Source: Campylobacterota bacterium (lineage in GTDB: Bacteria > Campylobacterota > Campylobacteria > Campylobacterales > Sulfurovaceae). Taken from it: a stretch of DNA of 10,655 nt. The stretch is taken from assembly GCA_022600655.1 (NCBI GenBank), contig JAHZJZ010000363.1, forward strand, positions 1 to 10,655. Direction: 5' to 3'. Made by a program: the position numbers and the translations under genes. Shown in pieces: positions 1 to 7,100 of this stretch (the stretch's first letter is position 1; each line of letters starts with the position of its first letter). The notes under the pieces are model-generated. The model was not told the origin of the DNA. It made no database searches and saw only the letters and a list, made by a program, of their open reading frames with translations.

Positions 1-65
1 AGCTAATGCCAATACCATGATATACAATATTAAACAATTTTTTTAATCAATTTTTAGTTAGTATC

Positions 66-74
66 TGCTATATT
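66..74 (+). promoter_or_regulatory. dnaE: Putative extended -10 promoter of dnaE
   Basis: TGCTATATT matches an extended -10 element (TGN-TATAAT type). No convincing -35 box lies upstream, which is normal for sigma-70 promoters in Campylobacterota. Transcription would start near base 81, giving a leader of about 65 nt. A second AT-rich candidate, TATAAA, overlaps at 79-84. Assigned by motif only. Confidence 0.4.
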
Positions 75-86
75 CATATATAAAAC

Positions 87-120
87 GCTCGTTCCAAAAT
101 GGTAAAACCCAGTAACGAGT
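87..120 (+). repeat. Inverted repeat in the dnaE leader
   Basis: CTCGTT at 88-93 is the exact inverse complement of AACGAG at 114-119, and G87/T120 can add a wobble pair. The loop is 20 nt. It lies inside the inferred dnaE 5' leader and ends 15 bases before the Shine-Dalgarno sequence. It could be an operator half-site pair or a weak RNA hairpin. The stem is short, so chance is possible. Confidence 0.3.
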
Positions 121-147
121 ACTAAATATTATTTTAAGGGTCATCCC

Positions 148-3100
148 ATGTCAACACCACAATTTACCCACCTGCACCTACATACCGAATACTCTATGCT
201 TGATGGTGCCAATAAAATCAAAGTCCTTGCTAAGAAGATTAAAGAGTTAGGTATGAACTCAGTAGCCATGACTGACCACGGCAATATGTTTGGAGCGATA
301 GACTTTTACAATACCATGCGTAAAGAGGGCATTAAACCTATCATCGGTATGGAAGCTTATGTTCACAATGAGGCTGAGATAGGTGATAAATCTACACGTA
401 AACGTTTTCACCTCTGTCTCTATGCCAAAAATGAAGTGGGTTATAAGAACCTAATGTATCTTAGCTCTCAAGCCTATATTCATGGTTTTTACTACTACCC
501 TCGGATTAATTGGGATATGCTTAAAGAGAATGCTGAAGGGTTGATTTGCTCCTCTGCATGTCTACAGGGTGAGGTCAACTGGCATCTAAATCTCTCTGAT
601 AGAAATGTTAAAAATGGAGCCAAAGGGTACGATGAGGCTAAAAAAGTTGCCTTGCGTTATAAAGAGGTTTTTGGAGATGACTTCTACATGGAGATTATGC
701 GTCATGGAATCGACCACCAATACAACATAGACAAGCAAATCATCCAGATTTCACAAGAGACAGGTATAAAAATCATTGCAACCAATGACACGCACTATAC
801 GGAACAGGTTGATGCTGATGCGCATGAAGCGTTTATGTGTATCGCGATGAACAAACTCTACGATGACCCCAAGCGTATGCGTCACTCGGTGCATGAGTTT
901 TATGTCAAATCACCTGAGCAGATGGCAGACCTTTTTGCCGATATACCTGAAGCGATTAGCAACACCCAAGAGATTGCTGATAAATGTAACTTAGAGATAA
1001 AACTAGGAGACCCCACGCCTCCTAACTTTAAATTTACCCAACAGGTAGCCAAAAAGGAGGGGTTAGAACTCCCTAATGAGTTAGAGTACTCTCTTGAAAA
1101 TGATATTATTCTCTTTAATCACCTCTCAAGAAAAGGTCTTGAGAAGCGTCTAAAGATTGTTCCTCCTGAGAGACACCAAGAGTATCGTGACCGACTACAA
1201 GTAGAGATGGATATTATTAACTCCATGAAGTTCCCAGGGTACATGCTGATTGTTTGGGAGTTTGTGGATGCGGCTAAACAGATAGATATTCCTGTAGGAC
1301 CTGGGCGGGGTTCAGCTGCGGGTTCACTTGTTGCCTACTCACTAGAAATCACCGATATTGACCCGATTCCCTATGGTCTACTCTTTGAACGATTTTTGAA
1401 TCCTGAAAGGGTATCGATGCCTGATATCGATATGGACTTCTGTCAAGCACGACGGCAAGAGATACTTGATTATGTAATCGATAAATATGGTCGGGTGAAT
1501 GTGGCACAGATTATTACCTTTGGTAAGCTACAAGCCAAAGGGGTGATTCGTGATGTTGCACGGGTGCTTGATATGCCCTACTCTCAAGCTGATGCCATGG
1601 CGAAACTCATTCCTGATGAGTTGGGAATTGACCTTAAAAACTCCTATGCCAAAGAGCCTAAAATAGCTGAACTCTGCAACACCAATCCCCTAGCCAAACG
1701 AACATGGGATTATGCTTTAGCACTAGAAGGACTAAACCGAAATGCAGGAACCCATGCTGCGGGTGTTGTTATCTCTAATGAACCTTTATGGAAGAAAACT
1801 CCTATTTTTAAACCCAGTGGTCAAGATACCTTAGCAACCCAATACAATGGTAAATATGTGGAAGATGTTGACCTCATTAAATTTGACTTTTTGGGTCTAA
1901 AGACCCTAACGGTGATAGAAGAGGCAAATAAGCTGGTTGAGAAACGGCATGGAAAAAGAATTGACTTTATTCATGAAGATATCAATGATAGAGGCGTTTA
2001 TGACTATATCTCAACGGGTGATACCTTAGGACTGTTTCAGATAGAGTCAGCTGGTATGCAAGATTTGGCAAAGAAGCTAAAACCATCAGGGTTTGAAGAT
2101 ATTATTGCGATGTTGGCGTTGTACCGACCTGGACCTATGGAGTCGGGGATGCTTGATGACTTTGTTGAACGAAAACATGGACGAGCTAAGATTACGTATA
2201 TGTTTCCTGAACTAGAACCGATTCTTAAACCTACCTATGGAGTTATTGTCTATCAAGAGCAAGTTATGCAGATTGTGCAGACCATTGGTGGCTTTAGTTT
2301 GGGTGGGGCTGACTTGGTGCGTCGGGCTATGGGTAAAAAGATTAAAGAGGAGATGGACAAACTTAAAGAGGAGTTTGCCGTTGGAGCTGAAGGTAAAGGG
2401 TTTAACAAAAAAGTAGCAGCTGAACTCTTCGACCTCATCGTAAAATTTGCGGGATACGGTTTTAACAAATCTCACTCAGCAGCCTATGCGATGATTACCT
2501 TTTATACCTCATTTCTTAAACACTACCACCCAACCGAGTTTATGGCTGCGATTTTAACCTTAGAGAAAAATAACACAGACAAAGTTGTCAAATATGTTGA
2601 TGAGCTTAAACACCTAAATATTGAACTGCGTCCACCCAACATTAACCGTTCAGATTTGGTTTTTCAAGCCGATGAGATAGAGGGTAAAAAAGTTGTATTT
2701 TTTGGTATGGGTGCATTAAAAGGGGCTGGTGATGTTGCGATAAGCTCAATTATTAAAACCCGAAATGAGGGTGGTGAGTTCAAAGACATGAGTGACTTTG
2801 TCTCACGAATCGATGCTTCTAAAGTAAACAAACGGGTTATTGAGTCTTTGGCTAAAGCTGGAGCTTTCGATGACTTTGGTCATTCAAGATGTGCTTTAAT
2901 TTCCCAAATAGAAGATATTGTTGAGGCAGCAGGAAAAGCAGCCCAAGCTAAAAAGATGGCTGTGGGTTCACTTTTTGGTGATGCTGAGGAGATGACAACC
3001 GTTGAAATCCAACTCAATGAGATGCCAGAGTATGACCTTTTAGAGATACTAGCTCTCGAAAAAGAGTCTTTAGGCTTCTATGTATCGGGACACCCACTCG

Positions 3101-3699
3101 ATAAATATCGTGAGCAACTCGATGAGATAAAATATACCCTCAGCTCAGAGATTGAAGATCTAGCTGATGGTTCACAGGCTCTTTTGGTGGGAAAAATAGA
3201 AGGCATTACTGAGAAAATCTCTAAAAAAGGGAACAAGTTTGGTATCGCTAATATTATGGATTTACATGGAAACATTGAGCTAATGCTCTTTGAAAATCGT
3301 CTGAAAGAGTTAGATGAAGATTTTGACCTGAACAAACCCATTGCTTTTAAAGTACGCATTACCAAAGATGGTGACTTTACGCGTATGAATATCTTAAAAA
3401 TTGAGTCGCTTAAAGATGCTAAAAAAGAGAAAGTAAAAATGATTAAAGAGGAGAAATTTGTTCCTGAACCTGATATGCCACCTCTTATTTTAGCACTTAA
3501 CCTCATGCCTGATGCAAGTATGATAGAGGAGCTACACTGTTTAGCCCAAAAACATCCTGGGAAACATCCATTAGAGTTACGCATTAAGTCTAAACTCTCT
3601 GATATTATTATTGAATCAAAAATGAAAGTGAGTCAGATGATTATTGCTGAAGCTAAAGCGTTAGGTGCTTATGTAGAAGAGGAGTTGGTAGTTGGATGA
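148..3699 (+). CDS. dnaE: DNA polymerase III subunit alpha (replicative polymerase)
   Basis: Catalytic subunit of the replicative polymerase, extending DNA in the holoenzyme with the beta clamp and clamp loader. The 1183-aa length is normal for DnaE. An N-terminal PHP domain (about residues 5-270) starts with HLHLH (8-12) and carries TDHGN (42-46), E69, H88, C138, H186 and D214/H216. The C-family polymerase core has the PGRGSAAGS phosphate-binding motif (385-393), the catalytic pair in PDIDMDF (D426, D428) and the third aspartate in KFDFLGLKT (D580). Helix-hairpin-helix and OB-fold regions follow (OB at about 1010-1095). GSLFG (940-944) sits where DnaE proteins usually carry their clamp-binding peptide, although the customary Gln is missing. 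The ATG at 148 has TAAGGG seven bases upstream. No frameshift or truncation is seen. It appears to be transcribed alone. Identification is very secure. Confidence 0.98.
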   Translation: MSTPQFTHLHLHTEYSMLDGANKIKVLAKKIKELGMNSVAMTDHGNMFGAIDFYNTMRKEGIKPIIGMEAYVHNEAEIGDKSTRKRFHLCLYAKNEVGYKNLMYLSSQAYIHGFYYYPRINWDMLKENAEGLICSSACLQGEVNWHLNLSDRNVKNGAKGYDEAKKVALRYKEVFGDDFYMEIMRHGIDHQYNIDKQIIQISQETGIKIIATNDTHYTEQVDADAHEAFMCIAMNKLYDDPKRMRHSVHEFYVKSPEQMADLFADIPEAISNTQEIADKCNLEIKLGDPTPPNFKFTQQVAKKEGLELPNELEYSLENDIILFNHLSRKGLEKRLKIVPPERHQEYRDRLQVEMDIINSMKFPGYMLIVWEFVDAAKQIDIPVGPGRGSAAGSLVAYSLEITDIDPIPYGLLFERFLNPERVSMPDIDMDFCQARRQEILDYVIDKYGRVNVAQIITFGKLQAKGVIRDVARVLDMPYSQADAMAKLIPDELGIDLKNSYAKEPKIAELCNTNPLAKRTWDYALALEGLNRNAGTHAAGVVISNEPLWKKTPIFKPSGQDTLATQYNGKYVEDVDLIKFDFLGLKTLTVIEEANKLVEKRHGKRIDFIHEDINDRGVYDYISTGDTLGLFQIESAGMQDLAKKLKPSGFEDIIAMLALYRPGPMESGMLDDFVERKHGRAKITYMFPELEPILKPTYGVIVYQEQVMQIVQTIGGFSLGGADLVRRAMGKKIKEEMDKLKEEFAVGAEGKGFNKKVAAELFDLIVKFAGYGFNKSHSAAYAMITFYTSFLKHYHPTEFMAAILTLEKNNTDKVVKYVDELKHLNIELRPPNINRSDLVFQADEIEGKKVVFFGMGALKGAGDVAISSIIKTRNEGGEFKDMSDFVSRIDASKVNKRVIESLAKAGAFDDFGHSRCALISQIEDIVEAAGKAAQAKKMAVGSLFGDAEEMTTVEIQLNEMPEYDLLEILALEKESLGFYVSGHPLDKYREQLDEIKYTLSSEIEDLADGSQALLVGKIEGITEKISKKGNKFGIANIMDLHGNIELMLFENRLKELDEDFDLNKPIAFKVRITKDGDFTRMNILKIESLKDAKKEKVKMIKEEKFVPEPDMPPLILALNLMPDASMIEELHCLAQKHPGKHPLELRIKSKLSDIIIESKMKVSQMIIAEAKALGAYVEEELVVG

Positions 3700-3726
3700 T
3701 AAATGGTACAAAAGACCATTTATCAT
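3696..3726. terminator. Hairpin between convergent dnaE and lipoprotein genes
   Basis: ATGATAAATGGT (3696-3707) and ACCATTTATCAT (3715-3726) form a perfect 12-bp stem with a 7-nt loop. The dnaE stop codon (3697-3699) is inside the left arm. There is no T-run on either strand, so it is not a canonical intrinsic terminator, but its position between convergent genes suggests 3'-end formation or RNA protection. It abuts a 12-nt palindrome, ATAAACGTTTAT, at 3725-3736 that covers the stop codon of the opposing gene. Confidence 0.5.
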
Positions 3727-3732
3727 AAACGT

Positions 3733-3924
3733 TTATAACGACGCAACTATATTGGTATTGGGAAGAACCTCTTTCCCATCTTCAATCACAACAACATCAA
3801 TATGCTGAACATTGTCAATATTGAACTCAGTATACTGGTAAACATGTTCTACATTTGCTACTTTTTGTCCACATCCAGATAAACTTATTAGTAAAGTTAT
3901 TAATAATACACTATATTTTTTCAT
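3733..3924 (-). CDS. Small lipoprotein of unknown function
   Basis: A 63-aa protein with a textbook lipoprotein signal: positively charged MKKY start, hydrophobic stretch (5-14) and lipobox LSGC with the lipidated cysteine at residue 18. The mature part is only about 45 residues, polar and acidic, with a plausible beta segment (IDVVVIEDGKEV). Residue 19 is Gly rather than Asp, so outer-membrane delivery by the Lol route is possible. AGGAG stands just upstream of the ATG. The gene is divergent from the outer-membrane protein gene and convergent with dnaE. I do not recognise a family; similar tiny lipoproteins are often poorly annotated. That it is a real gene is supported by the signal and ribosome binding site. 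Confidence 0.8.
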   Translation of the reverse strand: MKKYSVLLITLLISLSGCGQKVANVEHVYQYTEFNIDNVQHIDVVVIEDGKEVLPNTNIVASL

Positions 3925-3974
3925 AATTTTCTCCTAACTTCTTATTTTTCTTAAAATAAACCTAAGAACACTAT

Positions 3975-3980
3975 AGTATA
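3975..3980 (-). promoter_or_regulatory. Putative -10 box for the small lipoprotein gene
   Basis: On the minus strand TATACT is located about 50 bases before the start codon at 3924, in AT-rich DNA. It overlaps the palindrome ACTATAGT (3970-3977). No -35 box is recognisable. Motif-only assignment in AT-rich sequence, so chance matches are likely. Confidence 0.3.
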
Positions 3981-4076
3981 TTCTTTTTAACTTTAAATTA
4001 TGTTATTTTTAAACAAAAAAAAGTATTAAACAATATAATCAACTCTTTTCATCACTTAAAATTAAGACTGTTTCCA

Positions 4077-4082
4077 TATAAT
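4077..4082 (+). promoter_or_regulatory. Putative -10 box for the outer-membrane protein gene
   Basis: A perfect TATAAT sits 38 bases before the GTG start at 4121, predicting a leader of about 32 nt. The leader contains the palindrome ATAAATTAATTTAT (4091-4104) just ahead of the AAGGA ribosome binding site (4109-4113). No clear -35 box. Confidence 0.4.
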
Positions 4083-4120
4083 TTAAATTGATAAATTAAT
4101 TTATATATAAGGAATAAACC

Positions 4121-4627
4121 GTGAAAAAAACAATATTAATCTTACTTTTAGCAAGTGGATTGGCAACTGCTGGAAGTTTTGCTCAAGTGGGAGCTGGTTA
4201 TGCAAAAGGAGATAATGACGGTGACATGCTTACTGCATTTGGTGGACTTAATGTTTTAGGTAACCTTGGTCTACGATTGGAGTACACCAAAAATATCTCT
4301 GAACATCCAGAATTCTCAAAAGATGATGTTAGTAGATATGGTCTATTTGCAACCTATACACTACCACTTACCCCAAACTTTTCTGTAACACCAAAAGCTG
4401 GACTAACCCAGACTGATGGAGAGTTTTCAACACTAGATACCATTGAAACGGTTTCAGACTCATCAACAGAGTTTACTTATGGCTTAGAGATAAACTATAG
4501 CTATAACGAACTCATCTCTCTTTTTGTAGGCTATACCGACTATGGTAAAGAGTTAGATATCAAAGATATAGACACCTCTAAACTGGATACAGCGAACTAT
4601 ACCTTTGGTATAAAGATTGATATCTAA
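4121..4627 (+). CDS. Small outer-membrane beta-barrel protein (OmpA/OmpX-like size)
   Basis: A 168-aa exported protein. A Sec signal peptide occupies about residues 1-17 (charged KK, hydrophobic ILILLLASGLA, probable cleavage after ATA). The mature part is a series of alternating polar/aromatic beta strands separated by acidic turns and loops: roughly 19-28, 35-43, 48-57, 73-82, 86-95, 116-127, 130-141 and 157-167, which fits an eight-stranded barrel. The C-terminal strand ends in a hydrophobic residue, although it is Ile rather than the usual Phe. The start is GTG, chosen because AAGGA lies seven bases upstream and the signal peptide begins there. No conserved motif identifies a ligand or enzyme activity. 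Likely roles are a structural or adhesion-type outer-membrane protein; the specific function is unknown. Confidence 0.8.
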   Translation: MKKTILILLLASGLATAGSFAQVGAGYAKGDNDGDMLTAFGGLNVLGNLGLRLEYTKNISEHPEFSKDDVSRYGLFATYTLPLTPNFSVTPKAGLTQTDGEFSTLDTIETVSDSSTEFTYGLEINYSYNELISLFVGYTDYGKELDIKDIDTSKLDTANYTFGIKIDI

Positions 4628-4644
4628 GACCCTAATTAGGGTCT
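4627..4644. terminator. Shared bidirectional terminator hairpin
   Basis: AGACCCTAATTAGGGTCT is a perfect 18-nt palindrome (7-bp stem with AATT loop). It starts on the last base of the outer-membrane protein gene's TAA and contains the TAA of the convergent CAP lipoprotein gene (4636-4638). On the plus strand AAAATTTT follows at 4648-4655; on the minus strand there is no T-run. Its position and symmetry support termination of both transcripts. Confidence 0.6.
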
Positions 4645-5850
4645 AGCAAAATTTTGTGTCCAGTAGTGGGTATAGGTTGCACTCTCATTTTTCACCATTG
4701 CCATACCAAACTGCGTAAAGTTTGGATTCATAATATTGGCACAGTGTCCATCACTATCTAAAAGTTGACTAACAATCTCTTGAGCTGTATCAGTATTGGT
4801 TCCAGCCCCAATATTCTCAGCTATTTGACTCCAAGTATAACCATATGTTGCTAAACGATCTACCATCGTACTTGGTTGACCTATTGTTGTTCCTGTCCAA
4901 TCTGATACTGTGCCTGAACCATTATGGTTAAAGGTATTACTGGTTGCCATATCATAACTATGTTCATAAGAAGCCTTATAGAGACCATCACTCCAACTCA
5001 ATGCTGTTGTTGCTGCAAATACTCCCGCTGTACCACAACTTCGTTCTACACTTCTGGCTTGATTAATAACACTTAGATAGGCTTGTATCGTACTACTAGA
5101 GAGTGTAGGTATCTGTGGTTGAACGACTACTGGTTCTGTCACAACCACACTTATACTATCTGTGGCAGTCGCCCCATCATCATCGGTTACGGTTAATGTC
5201 AATGTATCTGTTCCCGATACCGTTGGTATGTAGTCAAAAGTTGATGATGTGCTTAAAGTCATTGAACCTTTTGTCCACACATATGAGACAATCGTTCCAT
5301 CACTGTCACTTCCACTACCTGTAATGGTTATAGACTCATTAACTTGTACACTTTTATCTAAACCTGCATTGGCTGTAGGTGCTTGATTAACAACTTCAGG
5401 TTCTTCTGTTGGAGAAGGCAGTGGCGTGGATGTTGGGGCTGGTACTGATGTTGCAGTAGGCTCTGTAACTTCAGTTACCGTTGATACAACTATATCCATA
5501 GTATCTGTAGCTGTAGCACCATCATCATCAGTTACAACCAACAGTAGACTCTCTGTTCCAACTGTAGTTGGTGTATAAGTTAGCGTTGATGATGTACTCA
5601 ACGTATTTTGACCACTTTTCCACTCATAACTTATGACTACACCATCACTATCACTACCACTTCCTACAATAGTAATTGTTTCATTCACTTGTACATTTTT
5701 ATCTACTCCTGCATTAGCTATAGGAGGAGTATTGATACCAAGTGTTGTGGCTAGTTCATCTAACTCCTCTTCACCACCTGAACATGCACTCATTAGTAAA
5801 ATAATACTACTGATAAAACATAAGTTGATAAATTGTAATAGTTGTCTCAT
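4636..5850 (-). CDS. Lipoprotein with two PKD-like domains and a C-terminal CAP/SCP domain
   Basis: A 404-aa surface or periplasmic lipoprotein. The signal peptide ends in lipobox MSAC with lipidated C23. Two Ig-like PKD/K319-type domains follow (about 42-122 and 158-237); each begins ANAGVDK/ANAGLDK and ends VTDDDGATATD. A Thr/Pro/Ser-rich linker (123-154) separates them. The CAP/SCP domain (about 254-404) shows the usual landmarks NHNG (H309), AENIGAG (E345), GHCANIMNP (H369) and YWTQNFA near the end, so the His/Glu cavity residues look present. C272 and C370 could form a disulfide. CAP domains in bacteria are linked to envelope or extracellular functions, mostly unproven. The start codon overlaps the stop of the upstream M23 gene by one base (TAATG), with AGGGAA (5857-5862) as ribosome binding site, so translation is probably coupled. 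Last gene of a three-gene operon. Confidence 0.92.
   Translation of the reverse strand: MRQLLQFINLCFISSIILLMSACSGGEEELDELATTLGINTPPIANAGVDKNVQVNETITIVGSGSDSDGVVISYEWKSGQNTLSTSSTLTYTPTTVGTESLLLVVTDDDGATATDTMDIVVSTVTEVTEPTATSVPAPTSTPLPSPTEEPEVVNQAPTANAGLDKSVQVNESITITGSGSDSDGTIVSYVWTKGSMTLSTSSTFDYIPTVSGTDTLTLTVTDDDGATATDSISVVVTEPVVVQPQIPTLSSSTIQAYLSVINQARSVERSCGTAGVFAATTALSWSDGLYKASYEHSYDMATSNTFNHNGSGTVSDWTGTTIGQPSTMVDRLATYGYTWSQIAENIGAGTNTDTAQEIVSQLLDSDGHCANIMNPNFTQFGMAMVKNESATYTHYWTQNFARP
5140..5727 (-). repeat. Internal tandem duplication encoding two PKD-like domains
   Basis: Two copies of an approximately 80-residue unit are encoded at 5485-5727 and 5140-5379. Their proteins are clearly alike (QVNE-ITI-GSGSDSDG, LSTSST, TVTDDDGATATD), while the DNA differs at many synonymous sites, so the duplication is old and not a recent slippage product. 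The DNA between them encodes a low-complexity Thr/Pro linker. Confidence 0.85.
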
Positions 5851-6560
5851 TAAGGCTTCCCTTTCAATAAGCGTTTATAAGCTTCAACCAAAGATGAGTA
5901 AGGGGGAACAAACACTTTTTTTGAATGGTTATCGATTTTGATGGTCTGTTGCATGTCAAAATGTAGGTGAATAGAGGTTTTGGTATTTCCCATATTGTCT
6001 GATACTAAACCAATGCGTTGACCTCGTTTTACCTTTTCACCTACAGAGACTTGTAACGATTTAGAGTCTAAATGTAAATATCGGTAGGTTCTACCCGACT
6101 CTCCTCTTAGTGAGACAGAGTATCTACCTATATAAGTTATTTTACCCTTCTCAACAGCGACAGCATAGTACTTCTTTTTTTCACAGGTTGCTCCTCGTAT
6201 ATCTACACCTTGGTGTCCTTTTCCTGATGGACATAGTGGCATACCCCAAGCACGTTTTTCACAATAGTTATCATGCCATGGGTATTGATAGTTACGTTTA
6301 TCACAGAGACTTCCACCTTTTCCATGCATTCCCCCTACACCATAAACTTGAGAGTTAATATAAGCTGGTGCTATCTCTAATGGAAACCGAATATTAGGAG
6401 CATAAATATACTTGTCCCCCACTCTACCCTCACCACTAGATGATGGTGTTAATTTTCCTGGATTAGTGTAATTAAACGCTTTTAACTCTGCTGAACTCTC
6501 CTTTTTTTGAGAACACCCTAAAAACAGTAACAGTGGTATAAGTATTAACAGTTGCTTCAT
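5850..6560 (-). CDS. M23 family (LytM/peptidase M23) endopeptidase lipoprotein
   Basis: A 236-aa lipoprotein (lipobox FLGC, C16) predicted to cut peptidoglycan cross-bridges or stem peptides in the periplasm. The C-terminal LytM domain (about 110-205) has all active-site landmarks: HxxxD as GHQGVD (H116, D120), YLHL (H163) and the HxH motif SIHLHFD (H198, H200), so zinc binding and activity are expected, unlike degenerate LytM activators. The region GEKVKRGQRIGLV (174-186) is the typical M23 beta-sheet segment. Four cysteines (86, 100, 110, 126) before and at the start of the domain could form two disulfides. ATG at 6560 overlaps the upstream stop by 4 nt (ATGA), and a perfect AGGAGG (6567-6572) sits within the last codons of the upstream gene. 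Middle gene of the exported-protein operon. Substrate bond is not predictable from sequence. Confidence 0.93.
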   Translation of the reverse strand: MKQLLILIPLLLFLGCSQKKESSAELKAFNYTNPGKLTPSSSGEGRVGDKYIYAPNIRFPLEIAPAYINSQVYGVGGMHGKGGSLCDKRNYQYPWHDNYCEKRAWGMPLCPSGKGHQGVDIRGATCEKKKYYAVAVEKGKITYIGRYSVSLRGESGRTYRYLHLDSKSLQVSVGEKVKRGQRIGLVSDNMGNTKTSIHLHFDMQQTIKIDNHSKKVFVPPYSSLVEAYKRLLKGKP

Positions 6561-7069
6561 CGTTTACCTCCTACTATGGTTAGTTCACTATAAATTTTTC
6601 TTAAAAAAGCCTCTTCATTACATCGTTTATCGTTTGCTGGGAGGTCACACTCTAACGATAATGTATAGTTTACTCCATGACGATTAAAATCTGTCATCAT
6701 CATCCCCTCAGCATGATTAAACGCTACTTTGGAAGCTTTCATAATGGTTTTAAGCTTATTTGCACCAGAGACTACTTTTTGCTGATACGTTCTATCTCCT
6801 GAGATAAACAGTGTTGCCCCTTTCAAATAGAGTGTAATGGCATAATAGTTCTCATCACCTATAATGGACATCTTTTGATTATAAATGTAAGACTTAGGTA
6901 GATAGACAGGTAACTTAACCTCTGCAATACCTTTTCTCAAAATCTCAGGATAAGCTTTTTGTACTTTTTGGTGTTGTGCATCAACTTTAGGCCACTTAAC
7001 CTCTAAAATCCCTCCATCGGCATTTAAGAGTGTTAACATGACCATTGAAAAAGTTAATAATGTTTTCAT
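6557..7069 (-). CDS. Exported protein of unknown function, first gene of envelope operon
   Basis: A 170-aa protein with a Sec signal peptide (about 1-17, MKTLLTFSMVMLTLLNA) and no lipobox, so probably soluble in the periplasm. The mature part shows a motif LPVYLPKSY (53-61), beta-rich segments YYAITLYLKGATLFISGD (75-92) and YTLSLECD (135-142), and ends with a conserved-looking block C141..C150 followed by EEAFLRKIYSELTIVGG. The two cysteines are well placed for a disulfide. I do not recognise a family with confidence. GAGGAA precedes the ATG. Its coding end carries the ribosome binding site of the M23 gene and overlaps it by 4 nt, which argues for a joint role with that hydrolase, for example as a partner or regulator; this is inference. 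Confidence 0.85.
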   Translation of the reverse strand: MKTLLTFSMVMLTLLNADGGILEVKWPKVDAQHQKVQKAYPEILRKGIAEVKLPVYLPKSYIYNQKMSIIGDENYYAITLYLKGATLFISGDRTYQQKVVSGANKLKTIMKASKVAFNHAEGMMMTDFNRHGVNYTLSLECDLPANDKRCNEEAFLRKIYSELTIVGGKR

Positions 7070-7100
7070 TTTTTATTCCTCGTTATCTATTTTAAGTTAT

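Noticed and set aside
1..46. Open plus-strand frame ending in TAA at 44-46, and a minus-strand ATG at 16-18 followed by hydrophobic codons
   Set aside because: Either could be the edge of a neighbouring gene, but the fragments are too short and the minus-strand ATG has no ribosome binding site.
2212..2475. Two overlapping minus-strand frames inside dnaE
   Set aside because: Antisense to the conserved polymerase core, no ribosome binding site, no family features.
3078..3584. 168-codon open frame on the minus strand within dnaE
   Set aside because: Lies entirely antisense to the conserved OB and C-terminal part of dnaE; its translation is Ser/Phe-rich and without recognisable domain.
4091..4104. 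ATAAATTAATTTAT palindrome before the outer-membrane protein gene as an operator
   Set aside because: Made only of A and T in very AT-rich DNA; such palindromes are expected by chance.
5115..5324. Plus-strand frame opposite the second PKD-like repeat
   Set aside because: Low-complexity His/Leu-rich translation, antisense to a clear domain.
5633..5941. 102-codon plus-strand frame across the CAP/M23 gene junction
   Set aside because: Antisense to two well-supported genes; the Ser/Pro/Leu-rich translation is a by-product of their codon content.
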